In this document: positions 9,856-21,099 of the stretch, in pieces | How positions within the stretch are numbered: the stretch's first letter is position 1 | Layout of the letters: the number at the start of each line of letters is the position of its first letter | Assembly (NCBI GenBank): GCA_905221605.1 | Contig: CAJNDS010002353.1 | Span: forward strand, 144,857 to 208,856 | DNA length: 64,000 bases | Direction: 5' to 3' | From: Symbiodinium natans | Lineage: Eukaryota; Sar; Dinophyceae; Suessiales; Symbiodiniaceae | The notes under the pieces: model-generated | Told to the model about the DNA's origin: nothing | What the model saw: only the letters and a program-made list of their open reading frames with translations | Databases searched by the model: none | Made by a program: the position numbers and the translations under genes

Positions 9856-11027
9856 CCCGAACTCTAATTCCTCACCCTCTCGAAAAAAAAACACTACGAA
9901 ACCTCTTAGCATAGAAGGCATATACTTCATATCCTAACCCTAGACCCTAAGCCCTAACCCTGTATACCTCAAGCCCTAAACCCTAAACCCTATATGCCTT
10001 AGCCCTGAACCCTAAACCCTATACACCTCAATGCTTCTAGGTGGCTGCATTCCTTCCCTCAACACGGCCGAGCCAATGAGGATGGCGAAGGAGGGGAACC
10101 TGGAGAGGTAAGACACTCGGCCTTACTCGGAGGTTCATGAATACTCATAAGGTTTAGGGTTTAGGTTTTGGGGTTCAGGGTTTAGCGTTTCGGGTACTTA
10201 TCACCCCAATTATGTGGTTTGGGGGGTTTAGGGTTATAAACCCCAATTCCAAGTTCACTTGGGGGCTTTGGGGTGGGAGGGGTTTTAAGGTACTAGGGTT
10301 TTGGGAATGTAGGTCTTTGGGGCTTGAAGGTTTATGATTTCAGTAGGCTTGTAGGGTTTAGGGTTTCAAGGTTTAGGGTGTTTAGGGTTCTGGGGTTTAG
10401 GCGGGCCCTACAACTCTGAACTTTAAGGTTCAGGGATTTGCATCCCCCCCCCTCCCGCCCACCCGCCCCAAGTACAGTGTCACAAGGAATCCTTCAGCCC
10501 TGAACCCTAATCCGGGGTTTAGGGTTCAGGTTTCAGGGTTTAGGGGTATTTCTGGTTTGGGCTTTAGGGTTCAGGGTTTGTTGAGTTTAGGGCTGTTGAG
10601 TTCTTAGCGTCCTTAAGGGGAGCGGGGAAAAATTCCTGAACCACCTCAGAGCTTCTGCCACCGAGTTTAGGGTTTAGGGTTTAGGGTTTAGGGGTTAGGG
10701 TTTGGGGTTTAGGGTTTGGGGTTTAGGGTTTAGCCCTGAAAAACCCCTACCGGGAGCTCCATGTACCTGCTATTTTGGGGCTAGGGCTATGCCCTTTGTT
10801 GGGGGTTCCGAAATTAGGGGTGCCTTATTGGGGGTTCTTATGATAAGAGAATCCTACTAGGGTCTATATTCGGGTCCCCCATTTTCGTAAACCCCTTTGA
10901 TAAAGGGGGATGTTAGCCGACTATTTTGTAGGGTTGGGGAGTCAGGGTAGACCCGAAGCCCAACACCCCTGAACCCTAAACCCTAAACCCTAAACCCCTA
11001 AACCCCTGAACCCGACTCCCCAAAAGC
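9856..11027. other. Gap: arrays, one family E element, one ambiguous exon
   Basis: Arrays of both orientations at 9940-10020, 10150-10190, 10500-10580, 10665-10735 and 10970-11010. A segment at about 10041-10112 sits between inverted arrays and is open on both strands; on the plus strand it ends in a strong GAGAG|GTAAGA donor. I could not choose a strand. Confidence 0.4.
10799..10899. mobile_element. Family E introner-like element
   Basis: TTGGGGGTTCCGAAATTAGG at the left, ATTTTCGTAAACCCCTTTG at the right, with GATAAGAGAATCCTACTAGG inside. These match the ends and core of the copies at 44786-44889 and in ankyrin introns 7 and 11. Confidence 0.75.
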
Positions 11028-11072
11028 CAGCAAAGCGCAGCCGGGTTGCACTCCCACATCCGGATCTGTGTC
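11028..11072 (-). CDS. Candidate short exon, unknown protein
   Basis: Minus strand: acceptor GGCAG|GAC, 15 codons (DTDPDVGVQPGCALL), then CTG|GC donor. It lies between CCCTAAA units (10970-11010) and TTTAGGG units (11116-11150). Confidence 0.33.
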
Positions 11073-13045
11073 CTGCCGTGGCTTTCATTAAACCCCGAAA
11101 CCCTGAGAATGGTTTCGGGTCTAGGGTTTAGGTTGAGGGTTTAGGGTTTAGGACCCTAAACCCTACACCCTAAATAGGGTGCATGGGGTTTAGGGGTTTA
11201 TGATCTTCAGGGCTGAGGCTTTCGAAGAGAGAATGCCAGACCCTGAATAGGTTATGAAGGCTATACCCAACATCCTTATAGCGTAGGGGTACCCCGCACC
11301 CTAAAGCAAAGGGCCCCATCTTGCATCCCGTTTTTGCATAAGGGCGCCGTGGGACGTGTTCTTTTTTCCCGTGCCACCCACCCACCCCCCGGACTGGCAA
11401 CGCCCCAGTGCAACTCTTACTACACCCTAAGATAGTGCAACTCTTACTATACCCTAAGATAGTGCAACTCTGCTATACCCTAAGATAGTGCAACTCTTAC
11501 TACACCCGAAGATAGGGCGTAGGCTCTTTAAAGTAAGACATGAGGAGCAGGAGCTGGATTCTCGTTTATGGGCGCGCGGGAAAGCATATTATACGGGCAC
11601 AACGATGCCCCAGATTGTGGGAGTCTGGAGGCGTCTTCTCTCGAAAGATGAATGCTAAAGAGAAAGCATACCTTAGGTTAAGAGTCCCCCGAACTATCAG
11701 TTGCGACAATGGTTCTGGGCCCCTCCCAGTAACAGCAGCCATGATCACCGAGGGCGAAGCTGTTCTGATTTCAGTTCAGTGTCGAAAGATGAGAGGGTTT
11801 CCGGCTTTAAGTCGGGTTATGTGTATTATCAAGCTTTGCTCTTCCCATAAACCCAGGAAACCTAACGAGGTTACCGTTCAACTCATGGCTACGTAGTCAG
11901 GCTGAAACGCTTAGAGTTTATTGTTCAGGCGACGCATTCCCAGAGCCTCGCTCAAGTGGGCGGTTGTTACGGTTGTTCTACATTACATATTGCAGGGTCC
12001 CCATCTCAATACTTTTTTACCATAGGACCTCCCAACTTCAAGTCCTCAACCACATCCTACAATCCTTCGACAAAACTTTGGGGCTAAAGACTTCGGCTTA
12101 ACGTCCGGGGATCTCGGAGTTGTGTCGGTTTGCAACGTGCCCGGCAAATATGGCTGTCCTGGTACCAAGCCGTGTCAGAAGGCATGTTGACATACCTTGG
12201 GGCTTCTGCTACGTAGCGCAAGCCCGAAAGTCTAGAGGCCGCCTCCCAAACCACAGCAAGTGCAAGCCCCAAACCCTCAACCCAAAATGCAAACAGCTTT
12301 CAACCTGTAGACTTTTCTAAGCCTCACACCCTGCACCCACGAGCCGCGCAAACCCTAATGAAGCACGAAACCTTACATCCCTCAGTCCCCACCCCTCGAA
12401 CCGGATAACAAAACCTTCAACACAGGTAAATCTCATCACACCTAGCATCCAAAACGTGCAAGGCGAACGTCCACACCCCTAAGCCTTGGACTTCGGACGT
12501 CACACAAGCCCTCGCAACAAAACCCGGCAGCTTTGACTGCAGTGGTGTTCCTGAATTAATGTGCCGCTCAACATGCAGATTCCGCACACCATGCTCCTGG
12601 CGTCGCACTCTTGAACACCCCGTGGGAACGTTGCGACCCCCCATGCTCCGGGACCACAGGTCATGCGCTTGGGACCGGCCTGCCAGCGTCATGCGCAAGC
12701 TGAGGCAAGATCGGCGCTTGAAGCTCGGGCTGAAGGCTCAGCTCAGGGCTCAGGGCTTGCGGCTGCCGGCTTTAGGATCTGCATGCTGCACCCGATGCAC
12801 TCAAGCTTCTCACTAAGGCACTCACTGCCTCGCCTCAACACGCAAGAACTTTCCTGGTCCTGGCCCTGGCTACTCCGGGCACTGGCCAGTTCTCCTGAGA
12901 ACCCGAGAATCATCGGCCAAATCGCGACGCTACGTTGTGAGCCGCCGTCCACGACATTCTAGGTGGGGTCGCATATTGCCAGATTATTTTAAGGGGCTGC
13001 GCCCATGGGCGGGCAGCGCACGCAGAAGCCCGGGGCGAGCAGTTT
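11073..13045. other. Gap without a supportable gene
   Basis: After 11160 this stretch is almost free of telomeric arrays. It contains the tandem repeat at 11410-11516. Open frames of 60-118 codons occur on both strands at 11540-12960, overlapping each other, with no domain and no clear codon signal, so I leave them out. Confidence 0.45.
11410..11516. repeat. Tandem repeat, about 27 bp x 4
   Basis: The unit AGTGCAACTCTTACTA followed by CACCCTAAGAT recurs four times with few changes (one unit lacks three bases). CCCTAAGAT may be a decayed telomeric unit. Confidence 0.9.
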
Positions 13046-13205
13046 CTAAGCATGTTGAGGCCCCTAAACTCCCTTAAAATCTCTAAGCGTTAAGTTTCTA
13101 AGCATTTTCAGGCCCCTAAACTCCCTTCAAATCTCTAAGCGTTTGAGGCTCCTAGACTCCCTTAACGTTTCTAAGCACTTTATCAGGCCCCTAAACTCCC
13201 TTTTT
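13046..13205. repeat. Tandem repeat of about 50-60 bp
   Basis: GTTTCTAAGCA...AGGCCCCTAAACTCCCTT...TCTCTAAGCG recurs three to four times with small indels. Confidence 0.85.
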
Positions 13206-13248
13206 CCTAGCCCCGGGCTTAGACACGTCGCTTATGCCCGCCCTTTGG

Positions 13249-13372
13249 GGGGCCTCATGCTCCTGATGCGCCCCCGGGGTCCCGCCCCGGGAGCCGCTGA
13301 TGCTCCTGATGCGCGCCTGGGGGTCCCGGGCTGGACCCGCTGATGCTCATGATGCGCGCCCTCTGGGGGCCT
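13249..13372. repeat. GC-rich tandem repeat of about 50 bp
   Basis: Three copies of a unit starting ATGCTCCTGATGCGC and ending near GGACCCGCTG. Confidence 0.85.
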
Positions 13373-15104
13373 CCGTGGCGACGCAAAAAACCACGAAAAA
13401 AAAACCGTTCACCGGCGGCACGCGGGGGTCGGCGGCACTGGCGTCCGGCCTAATTCTGCTTCGCAGAAGGCCAGAGGCCAGCAAGGCTATTCCCGGGACG
13501 ACCCGGGCTAAAAGGTCCGCATTTGCTCGGTCCTTTGGGGACCTCGCGCTGCCCGATTTAATGGCTACCGCCAGTGCCGCCGACCCCCTCCAAGGGGGGC
13601 CAAGGCACTGTGGGCTCCGGCCGCGGATTATGTAGCCATGCAGGTCGAGGGATAAAGAATGGGACCAGGAGCCATGGGTCCATGAGAAGCATGGCGGGGT
13701 GCGTGGGGGGCTTGGGCAAGGGGAGAGCGGGAAGGGCGGATGGGTGGGGGTAGAGCAAGCGGGCCAAGCGGGGGAGGTCGAGGGCCAAGGGGGGAGTGGG
13801 CGGAGCTGGAAGGGCGGACAAGTCAGCTGAAAGCCACATCCATGGGCCGTGGACCATGAGCCAATGGGGCCAGGAGCCATGGGTCCAGTGGGGGGCGGGG
13901 TGCGTGGGGGGGTGGGGGTAGGGGCGGGCGGGTGTGGGCAGGGGGGGTGGAGCCATGGGGCCAGGAGCCATGGGTCCATGACAAGCATGGGCGGCGGGGC
14001 AGGGTGCGTGCGGGGTGGGGGTGGGGGTTGGGGGTGGGGGTGGAGCAGGGGCCAAGGAGCCACGGGCCCACGAGAAGCATGCCAAGGCGCGTGGGCTTGG
14101 GCAAGGGGGGGAGTATGCGGAGGGGCCAGGAGCCATGGGTCCATGACAAGCGTGGGCGGCGGGGCAGGGTGCGGGGTGGGGGGGGTTGGGGGTGAGCCAG
14201 CATTGGCAGCAACGCGCGAGGTCGAGGGATGAAGAATGGGACCAAAGGGGATGGAGAGTGGGAGCAGCGGAGGGCGGAGCGGGCGGAGTGGGCGGAGCGG
14301 GCGGAGGGCCCGGGGCCCTTTAAAGTCAGCTGAGAAGCCACATCCATGGGCCGTGGACCATGAGCCAATGGGGTCAGGAGCCATGGGTTCAGTGGGTGGG
14401 GGTTGGAAGTGTGGGTGGGTGGGGGTGGGGGTTGGGGGTTGGGGGTGGCAGGGGGGTGGGGGTTGGGGGTTGGGGTGGAGCAGGGCCATATATAGGACCA
14501 GCGTTGGCAGCCATGCAGGTCGAGGTGAAGAATGGAACCAGGAGTGAATGAGGAGCCATGGGTCCAGTGGGGGGGCGGGGTGCGTGGGGGGTGGGGGTGG
14601 GGGTTGGAAGTGTGGAAAGGGTGGGGTGTGTGGGGGTGGGGGTTGGGGGTGGGGGTGGAGCCATGACGCCAGGAGCAAGGGGCCCATGACAAGCACGGGC
14701 GGCGGGGCAGGGTGCGTGCGGGGTGGGGGTGGGGGTTGGAGAGCCACATCCATGGGCCGTAAACCATGAGCCAATGGGGCCAGGAGCCATGGGTCCAGTG
14801 GGGGGCGGGGTTCGAGGGGTGGGGGGGTGGAGCCAGCTGGAAGTGTGGAAAGGTGGGGGGGGGTGGGGGGTGGAGCCATGGGGTGGGGCAGGGTGCGTGC
14901 GGAAGTGTGGGCAAGGGGGGGATGCGGGGGGGCAGCATGGCAGCCATGCAGGTCGAGGGATGAAGAATGGGACCAGGAGCATGTGTCCATGAGGGATGCG
15001 TGGGGGGCTTGGGCAAGGGAGGGAGTATGCGGAGCGGGAAGGCGGGGGTGAGGGGCCATTTTTCGGACCAGCATTGGCAGCCATGCAGGTCGAGGGATGA
15101 AGAA

Positions 15105-15242
15105 TGGGATCAGGAGCCATGGGTCCATGAGAAGCATGGCGGGGTGCGTGGGGGGCTTGGACAAGGGGGGAGTCTGCCAGCCCAGGCCCCCCCACGCACC
15201 CCGCCATGCTTCTCATGGACCCATAATCCTGGTCCCATTCTT
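15105..15242. repeat. Palindromic strand switch within the minisatellite
   Basis: The left arm (15105-15162, GAATGGGATCAGGAGCCATG onward) is followed after about 22 bases by its near-complement (15186-15242, ending ATCCTGGTCCCATTC). The C-rich orientation persists to about 15425, where a second junction restores the G-rich strand, so one block of the minisatellite is inverted. Confidence 0.8.
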
Positions 15243-15761
15243 CCCTCCTATCTGCCCGCTCCGCCCTCCGCCCTTCCAGCTCCGCCTACTCCCCCCTTGG
15301 CCCATGCTCCCACTCTCCATCCCCTCGACCTGGCCCGCTTGCTCTACCCCCACCACCTCTACCCTTCCCGCTCCGCATACTCCCTCCCTTGCCCAAGCCC
15401 CCCACGCACCCCGCCATGCTTCTCATGGACCCATGGCTCCGGAGCATGGGCCAGAGGGGAGTAGGCGGAGCTGGGCGGAGCGGGCGGGGTAAGTGTGGAA
15501 AGGGTGGGGTGTGTGGGGGTGGAGCCATGACGCCAGGAGCAAGGGGCCCATGGTGGGGGTTGCGGGTGGGGGTGGAGCAGCTCAAGGGATGAAGAAGCAT
15601 GGCGGGGTGCGTGGGGGGCTTGGGCAAGGGGAATGTCTGCGGAGCGGGAAGGCCATGGGGTGAGGGGCATGGGCGGCGGGGCAGGGTGCGTGGTCAAGGG
15701 GATGGAGAGTGGGAGCATGGGCCAAAGGAGAGTGAGGGGGCGGAGCTGGAAGGGCGGAGGG

Positions 15762-15861
15762 CGGAGCGGGCGGAGCGGGCGGAGCGGGCGGAGCGGGCGG
15801 AGCGGGCGGAGCGGGCGGAGCGGGCGGAGCGGGCGGAGCGGGCGGAGCGGGCGGAGCGGGC
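15762..15861. repeat. GGAGCGGGCG decamer array
   Basis: About ten perfect tandem copies of GGAGCGGGCG. Shorter runs of the same decamer occur at 14272-14305 and 16742-16780. Confidence 0.95.
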
Positions 15862-17685
15862 AGCCCATGGGGCCAGGAGCCATGGGTCCAGTGGGGGGCG
15901 GGGTGCGGGGGGGGGGGGGGGGGGCGGTGGGGGTGGGGGGGGGGCCAGTGGAAAGGGGTTGGGGTGGGGTGGGGGGGGGGGTGGAGCCATGGGGCCACGA
16001 GCCATGGGTCCATGACACGCATGGGCGGCGGGGCAGGGTGCGTGCGGGGTGGGGGTGGGGGTTGGGGGTGAGGGTGGAGCATGGGACCAGAACCATGGGT
16101 CCATGAGAAGCATGGCGGGGTGCGTGGGGGCGGGGAGTATGCAGAGCGGGAAGGGCGGATGGACGGGGGGCGGGGTGCGTGGGTGGTGGGGGTAGGGCAA
16201 GCGGGCGGCCATGCACTGGGGGCCGGTCGAGCTTGGGATGAAGAATGGGACCAGGAGCCATGGGTCCATGAGAAGCATGGCGGGGTGCGTGGTTGGGCAA
16301 GGGAAGGAGTATGCGGAGCGGGAAGGGCGGATGGGCGGCGGAGGGGCCAGGAGCCATGGGTCCATGACAAGCGTGGGCGGCGGGGCAGGGTGCGTGCGGG
16401 GTGGGGGTGGTTGGGGGTGAGGGGCGGACCAGCATTGGCAGCCATGCAGGTCGAGGGATGAAGAATGGGACCAGGAGCCATGGGTCTGTGAGGGGCGTGG
16501 CGGGGTGCGTGGGGGGCTTGGGCAAGGGAGGGAGTATGCGGAGCGGGAAGGGTAGAGGTGGTGGGGGTAGGGGCGGAGAAGCCACCTGCTTGGGCCGTGG
16601 ACCATAATGAATGGGGAGCCATGGGGCCATGGGTCCATGAGGGGCATGGGTGCGTGAGGGGTAAGGGGTAGGGAGCTGGGTCTAGGTCAAGGGGATGGAG
16701 AGTGGGAGCATGGGCCAGAGGAGTAGGCGGAGCTGGAAGGGCGGAGGGCGGAGCGGGCGGAGCGGGCGGAGCGGGCGGAGGGTTCGGGGCCCTTTAAAGT
16801 CAGCTGAGAAGCCACATCCATAAGCCGTGGACCATGAGCCAATGGGGCCAGGAGCCATGGGTTCAGTGGGGGGCGGGGTGCCGTCGGTATGGGGGTGGGG
16901 GTTGGGGGTTGAAAAGCGTGGCGGGGTGCGTGGGGGGCTTGGGCAAGGGGAATGTATGCGGAGCGGGAAGGGCGGATGGGCGGGGAGCGGGTGCGTGGGT
17001 GGTGGGGGTAGGGGCGGAGGGGGGTGCGGGGGGGGGTGGGGGTGGGGGCGGTTGGAGGGGTGGGGGGGTGGAGCCAGCTGGAAGTGTGTGGGGGTGGGGG
17101 TGGGGGGTTGGGGGGGGGGGGGTGGAGCCATGGGGCCAGGAGCCATGGGTCCATGCATGGGCGGCGGGGCAGGGTGCGTGCGGGGTGGGGGTGGGGGTTG
17201 GGGGTGGGGGTGGAGCAGGGGCCCTATTTGAGGGATGAACCTGGCGGGGTGCGTGGGGGGCTTGGGCAAGGGGGGGAGTATGCGGAGCGGGAAGGGCGAC
17301 GGGGGGCGGGGTGCGTGGGGGGCTTGGGCAAGGGAAGGAGCGGGGGGCGGGGTGCGTGGGTGGTGGGGGTAGGGCAAGCGGGCGGGCATGCACTGGGGGC
17401 CGGTCGAGCTTTGGATGGGGTGGAGTAGGTGGTAGGGGCAATGGGTCTTCACTGACGCCGCCCCCCTAGGGGTCGGCGGATACAGGGCCATATGGGAATA
17501 CTAGCGGTTATTCGTCATCAACTGACCCCTATGATTCGAATTGGGTTTAGGGTTTAGGGTTTAGAGTTTAGGGTTTGCGGGGTAATTATAGTAGAACTAC
17601 AAAGGGGCCGTAAGAGAATACTATTCGTAGTTACTCCGACCCTAATTTTACGACGGCCGCATGGCCCCCTGCTCAAAAAGACCCG

Positions 17686-17993
17686 TGGCTCTTAGTAGGG
17701 AATGAGGGAATGGGGGCCCTAGATCATCCCTTAACGGGTAGATATAGCCTATATCGTCCCTTAAAGGGTATATAGTTGTAGGGCCCTAGATAATCCCTTA
17801 AATAGGTCCCTCCTTCCCTGATTCCCTACGCAGAACCAGCCAGAAGACGCAGCAGGAGGAGTGATGTCTAGCTTCTTAGATACTCGAATGATCCCTATGT
17901 CTGGCTGCTTCTTCGCAGGGAATCAGGGCCCTATATAGACCCTTTAAGGGACTATCTAGGGCCCTAATTTCCCTCATTCCCTACTAAGAACCA
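17686..17993. mobile_element. Element M, nested inverted-repeat element of about 308 bp
   Basis: The outer ends are imperfect inverted repeats (TGGCTCTTAGTAGGGAATGA left, CCCTCATTCCCTACTAAGAA right). An inner pair, TTCCCTGATTCCCTACGCAG and its complement near 17915, flanks a short unique core, which suggests one element inside another. No coding capacity. Confidence 0.75.
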
Positions 17994-18028
17994 GGGGGTT
18001 GTCTTTTGGGATACTGAAGTCCTGCACG

Positions 18029-18033
<5 letters not shown>

Positions 18034-18063
<30 letters not shown>
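18034..18063. repeat. CA dinucleotide run
   Basis: GC/CA alternation passing into a perfect (CA)n run. Confidence 0.9.
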
Positions 18064-19285
18064 CAGACAAGCCTCAACGCCCCGTCTCAACGGCCACCAC
18101 AACCCATGAACCCTAAACCCTCAACCCCCGCAAGAAGCCTAAAACCCTTAACGCTAAAACCCCAAGCCGCAAAACCCCAAAACCCTAAAACTCCAAGTAC
18201 CGAACTCATACTCCCTAAGTCCTAATCCCAAAAACCAAACACACAAAACAAAACACGCAAGCCTGGTTTGGAAGAACCTCCGTATGACTTGTCCTAAACC
18301 CTAAAACCTAAACCCTAAACACTAAGCCTTGACTTGTCAAGGTCGCTGGTGGGGCGATGTGGCGCAGTAGCCTCAGCTGAGGATTTACAGAGTTTAGGAA
18401 TTGCAGAAATGTAAACCCTATGGTTTCCGAAGTCTGAAGGAACCTGAAGCAGGTGAAGGAGTACAACCCCAAACCCTGAAACCGAAGAACCGCTTACAGG
18501 GCTTAGGCTTTGCACTACCCCAGAATGCCAGCGCGCAGATTGTGGTGTACCAAGGCCCAGCCCTTTTGGGGTTTAGGGTTTAGGGTTTAGGGAAAGCCGA
18601 CCATGCCCTTTCGAACCAGGCCCATATTCTTTGCTCGCCCAGTAATCATATTGAAACAGGATACCTTGGTTCCTTTACAAGGGAACCTAGAACCCCTCCC
18701 CAAAGAAGGGCAAAAGGGTACCATAGGGGCCTCAATGATTAGAATAGGGTCTTGGGGGTGATTATAGTATAAAGGATACAGGATAAAGGGACCATGAGGG
18801 AATACAATTAGTAATTATTCGACCCCTATATTCCGCCACCGATTCAAACCCTAAACCCTAAACCCTAAACCCTAAACCCTGAACCCTAAACCCTAAACCC
18901 TCATACCGCAAGGCAGGTCAAGCTTCACATGCCCGCGACCGGAAGCCGTAAACAAAAACCGAAAGCCCTCCTGAGTCCTCTCAAGCCCTACCTAAAGGTT
19001 CTAATGTTCCTGTTTGGGAGAGTTATAGGCTTAGTTGCTGAGTTCACAAGCCCCAAAGAAACAGTGTACACTTTCAGTTCTATAGGGGATTGTCGTATCC
19101 CAAAAAGTGCAAAGTGTGCTCACTCAGCTACCAGGCAGGGGATTCTAGTCTACTACCCAAAAAGGTACTACATACCCAGACCCCTGGAAAAATCAAAAAA
19201 GAATGACCCAAGAGTAGTATAGGGTACTATTTGGGGGTTCTACTTTTTGGGTCCTCCCAGGGGTCTGGGTTGGAGCCTTTGAGTA

Positions 19286-19439
19286 CCCAGATCTTCCAAA
19301 ACCCCTTAGTTAAGGTATATACCCTGACTCATAATAAGGATCCTCAGCATAAAAAAAAGGTATATCCCTGAACTATAATACGGATCCTTAGTAGAAACAA
19401 GGGTATATGCCTTGATTAAGGGGTTTTGGAAGGTCTGGG
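19286..19439. mobile_element. Inverted-repeat element, family I (copy 2)
   Basis: Terminal inverted repeat CCCAGATCTTCCAAAACCCC / GGGGTTTTGGAAGGTCTGGG with one mismatch. Inside, GGATCCT and AGGTATAT motifs are repeated. Confidence 0.8.
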
Positions 19440-19580
19440 AGCCCTACACCCTACACCCTACACCCTACACCCTACACCCTACACCCTACACACCCTACAC
19501 CCTAAACCCTAAACCCTAAACCCTAAACCCTAAACCCTAAACCCTAAACCCTAAACCTAAACCCTAAACCCTAAACCCTA
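19440..19580. repeat. CCCTACA array grading into CCCTAAA
   Basis: Seven or more CCCTACA units followed by about 11 CCCTAAA units: two homogenised blocks side by side. Confidence 0.9.
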
Positions 19581-19586
19581 AATCGC

Positions 19587-19667
19587 TTCCAAGAAGCTGC
19601 TGAAGTTGACACAGGTGAGCGGGCCGGGTGCAGGAAAGCCCGCCGGGTAGGGAAGGCCATTTGGGGC
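19587..19667 (-). CDS. Internal exon of a candidate minus-strand gene
   Basis: Minus strand: acceptor GTAGAG|GCC, 27 codons in phase 0 (APNGLPYPAGFPAPGPLTCV then NFSSFLE), donor GGAA|GC directly before the telomeric array. Donor dinucleotide equals the exon start. The exon at 20572-20666 ends in phase 0, so the two can be joined in frame. Product unknown. Confidence 0.5.
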
Positions 19668-19872
19668 CTCTACGGATGGAGGGGTTAGGGTTTAGGGTTT
19701 GGGGTTTGGGGTTTGGGGTTTGGGGTTTGGGGTTTGGGGTTTGGGGTTGGGGGTTTGGGGTTTAGGGTCCGCCGACCCTGGCGGCGTGTTGGATGGGAAA
19801 AGGAGGTGAAAACCTCCCTCTTTCCCTCCTTGCCCGCCCAAAACGCGCGGGGGGGGGGGGGGGTAGGGGGGG

Positions 19873-19955
19873 GTACCCCGCCAGCTTTTCAGGCCCACCC
19901 ACACCCGCGTAAACTCATGGACCGTAGGCGTTTTCGCACAGGGCATAGGGGCTCT
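19873..19955 (-). CDS. Weak candidate exon beside homopolymer runs
   Basis: Minus strand reading A-P-M-P-C-A-K-T-P-T-V-H-E-F-T-R-V-W-V-G. It lies between a poly-G run (19851-19862) and C-rich runs up to 20052. Boundaries unclear. Confidence 0.22.
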
Positions 19956-20012
19956 TTTGGAAAAATCCCCCTCTCCCCCCTTCTGCCCCCCACCCCCCCA
20001 CCCCCCCCCCCC

Positions 20013-20054
<42 letters not shown>

Positions 20055-20571
20055 CAGGAACCGCAAACAAGATCACCAAACCCCAAACCTTAAACTTGTT
20101 CTCCTGCGGGGTCGGCGGCTTGAGCCGGAGGCTCTTAAATTTAGGGTTAGGGTTTAGGGCTTATAGGGTTTGGGGTTTAGGGTTTAGGGCTTACAGGGTT
20201 TAGGGTTTAGGGTTTAGGGCTTATAAGGCTTAGGGTTTAGGGCTCAGGGCTCGGGGCTCGGGATAGAGCCCAGGGTTCGCGCAGGGGTTTCTAGGGTCTC
20301 GGTTTGGGGTCTCTAAGGTAGAGGCTTCAAAGCCTATCTACAATTGTTACCTCTACCACGGGTTTTTCATCCCTCCCTGCCGCGCCCGCAATACAGGGAG
20401 GTTTCTAGGTGGGTTTGGCTTATCAGGCTTACATGTAGGGGCCCCCTAGTTATAGATAGTGATATACGGCTCCAAACTGGGGTCTAAGTCTTTCTGTGTA
20501 GGTTATCACTGTTATCACTCCCTTAACTAAGGTTAGTATTTGTTGTAGGTAAGGCATCGACCGGTGGGAAC

Positions 20572-20666
20572 CCCGTCTGCGGAACTTCCCTCCACTTGGC
20601 GTGTCAGGTTCAACCAATGATTACCACTCCCGCACTGCTGCAGCTCGCTTACCACTGTCTCCCTAC
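20572..20666 (-). CDS. Internal exon of a candidate minus-strand gene
   Basis: Minus strand: acceptor GGAAG|GT, then 31 open codons (RETVVSELQQCGSGNHWLNL then TRQVEGSSADG), donor GACGGG|GT. Donor and exon start share GT. The plus strand is also open here but shorter. Likely same gene as 21028-21099 and 19587-19667. Family not recognised. Confidence 0.5.
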
Positions 20667-21027
20667 CTTCCAGCACAAACTAGTTTAAGGGTTTAGGGTT
20701 TAGGGTTTAGGGTTTAGGGTTTAGGGTTTAGGGTTTAGGGTTTAGGGTTTAGGGCTACAGCTAGCGATATCTACCGATGAACTACCCAAGAACCTCCAAG
20801 CGGCGTCTTTCTTCGCCTAGTGTCCGGGGTCGCAGCAGAGGAAGTAGGGTGGGAGCCGTCATAAACCCGCTACATGTAGGTCATCATCCCCCTTGATGTA
20901 GGGCATGACCCCCCCCCGAAATGGTAGGTAATAATCTAGCCCCCCTTGAGTGCCCTAAGATGGTGATAAGTACAGTGTAAAAGTACAGTTATCACGGGTT
21001 AATTATTTGCCTTAAACCTCCAAGTAC

Positions 21028-21099
21028 CAAGCAATGGAGCCCCAGCTAATCCCCGCCTCACCCAGGAGTGGGTTGGCGAAGCCGGGGAGATAGATGGGC
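21028..21099 (-). CDS. Internal exon of a candidate minus-strand gene
   Basis: Minus strand: acceptor CGGAG|G and donor GCTTG|GT. Reads PIYLPGFANPLLGEAGISWG then SIA, a very protein-like segment. The intron that follows begins with TACTTGGAGGTTTA, the terminal motif of family N (25128-25273). An additional small exon may lie near 20790-20860. Confidence 0.5.

Larger units (their letters stand above)
13640..17420. repeat. Strand-asymmetric G-rich minisatellite domain
   Basis: About 3.8 kb of interleaved repeated modules: CAGGAGCCATGGGTCCATGA, GAAGCATGGCGGGGTGCGTG, CAGCATTGGCAGCCATGCAG, GGGGTGGGGGTTGGGGG tracts and GGAGCGGGCG decamers. Plus strand is G-rich except for an inverted C-rich block at about 15180-15425. 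Many runs of four or more G predict G-quadruplex potential. Long open frames here are an effect of composition. Confidence 0.9.
17421..19586. other. Gap dominated by small inverted-repeat elements
   Basis: Contains element M (17686-17993), related elements sharing GGGAATAC...ATTATTCGACCCCTAT (about 17485-17660 and 18735-18845), a degenerate family A copy (18640-18715), a hairpin with arms ACCCAGACCCCTGG / CCAGGGGTCTGGGT (about 19176-19271) and family I copy 2. The 18340-18420 segment is open on both strands and remains ambiguous. Confidence 0.5.

Noticed and set aside
11540-11896. 118-codon plus-strand frame
   Set aside because: An overlapping minus-strand frame is also open, no recognisable motif and no composition support.
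13347-15164. 605-codon proline-rich open frame on the minus strand, and overlapping long frames to 17.4 kb
   Set aside because: It follows the C-rich strand of a minisatellite; several frames are open at once, the translation mirrors the repeat modules, and it stays open only through lack of A/T-rich stop codons.
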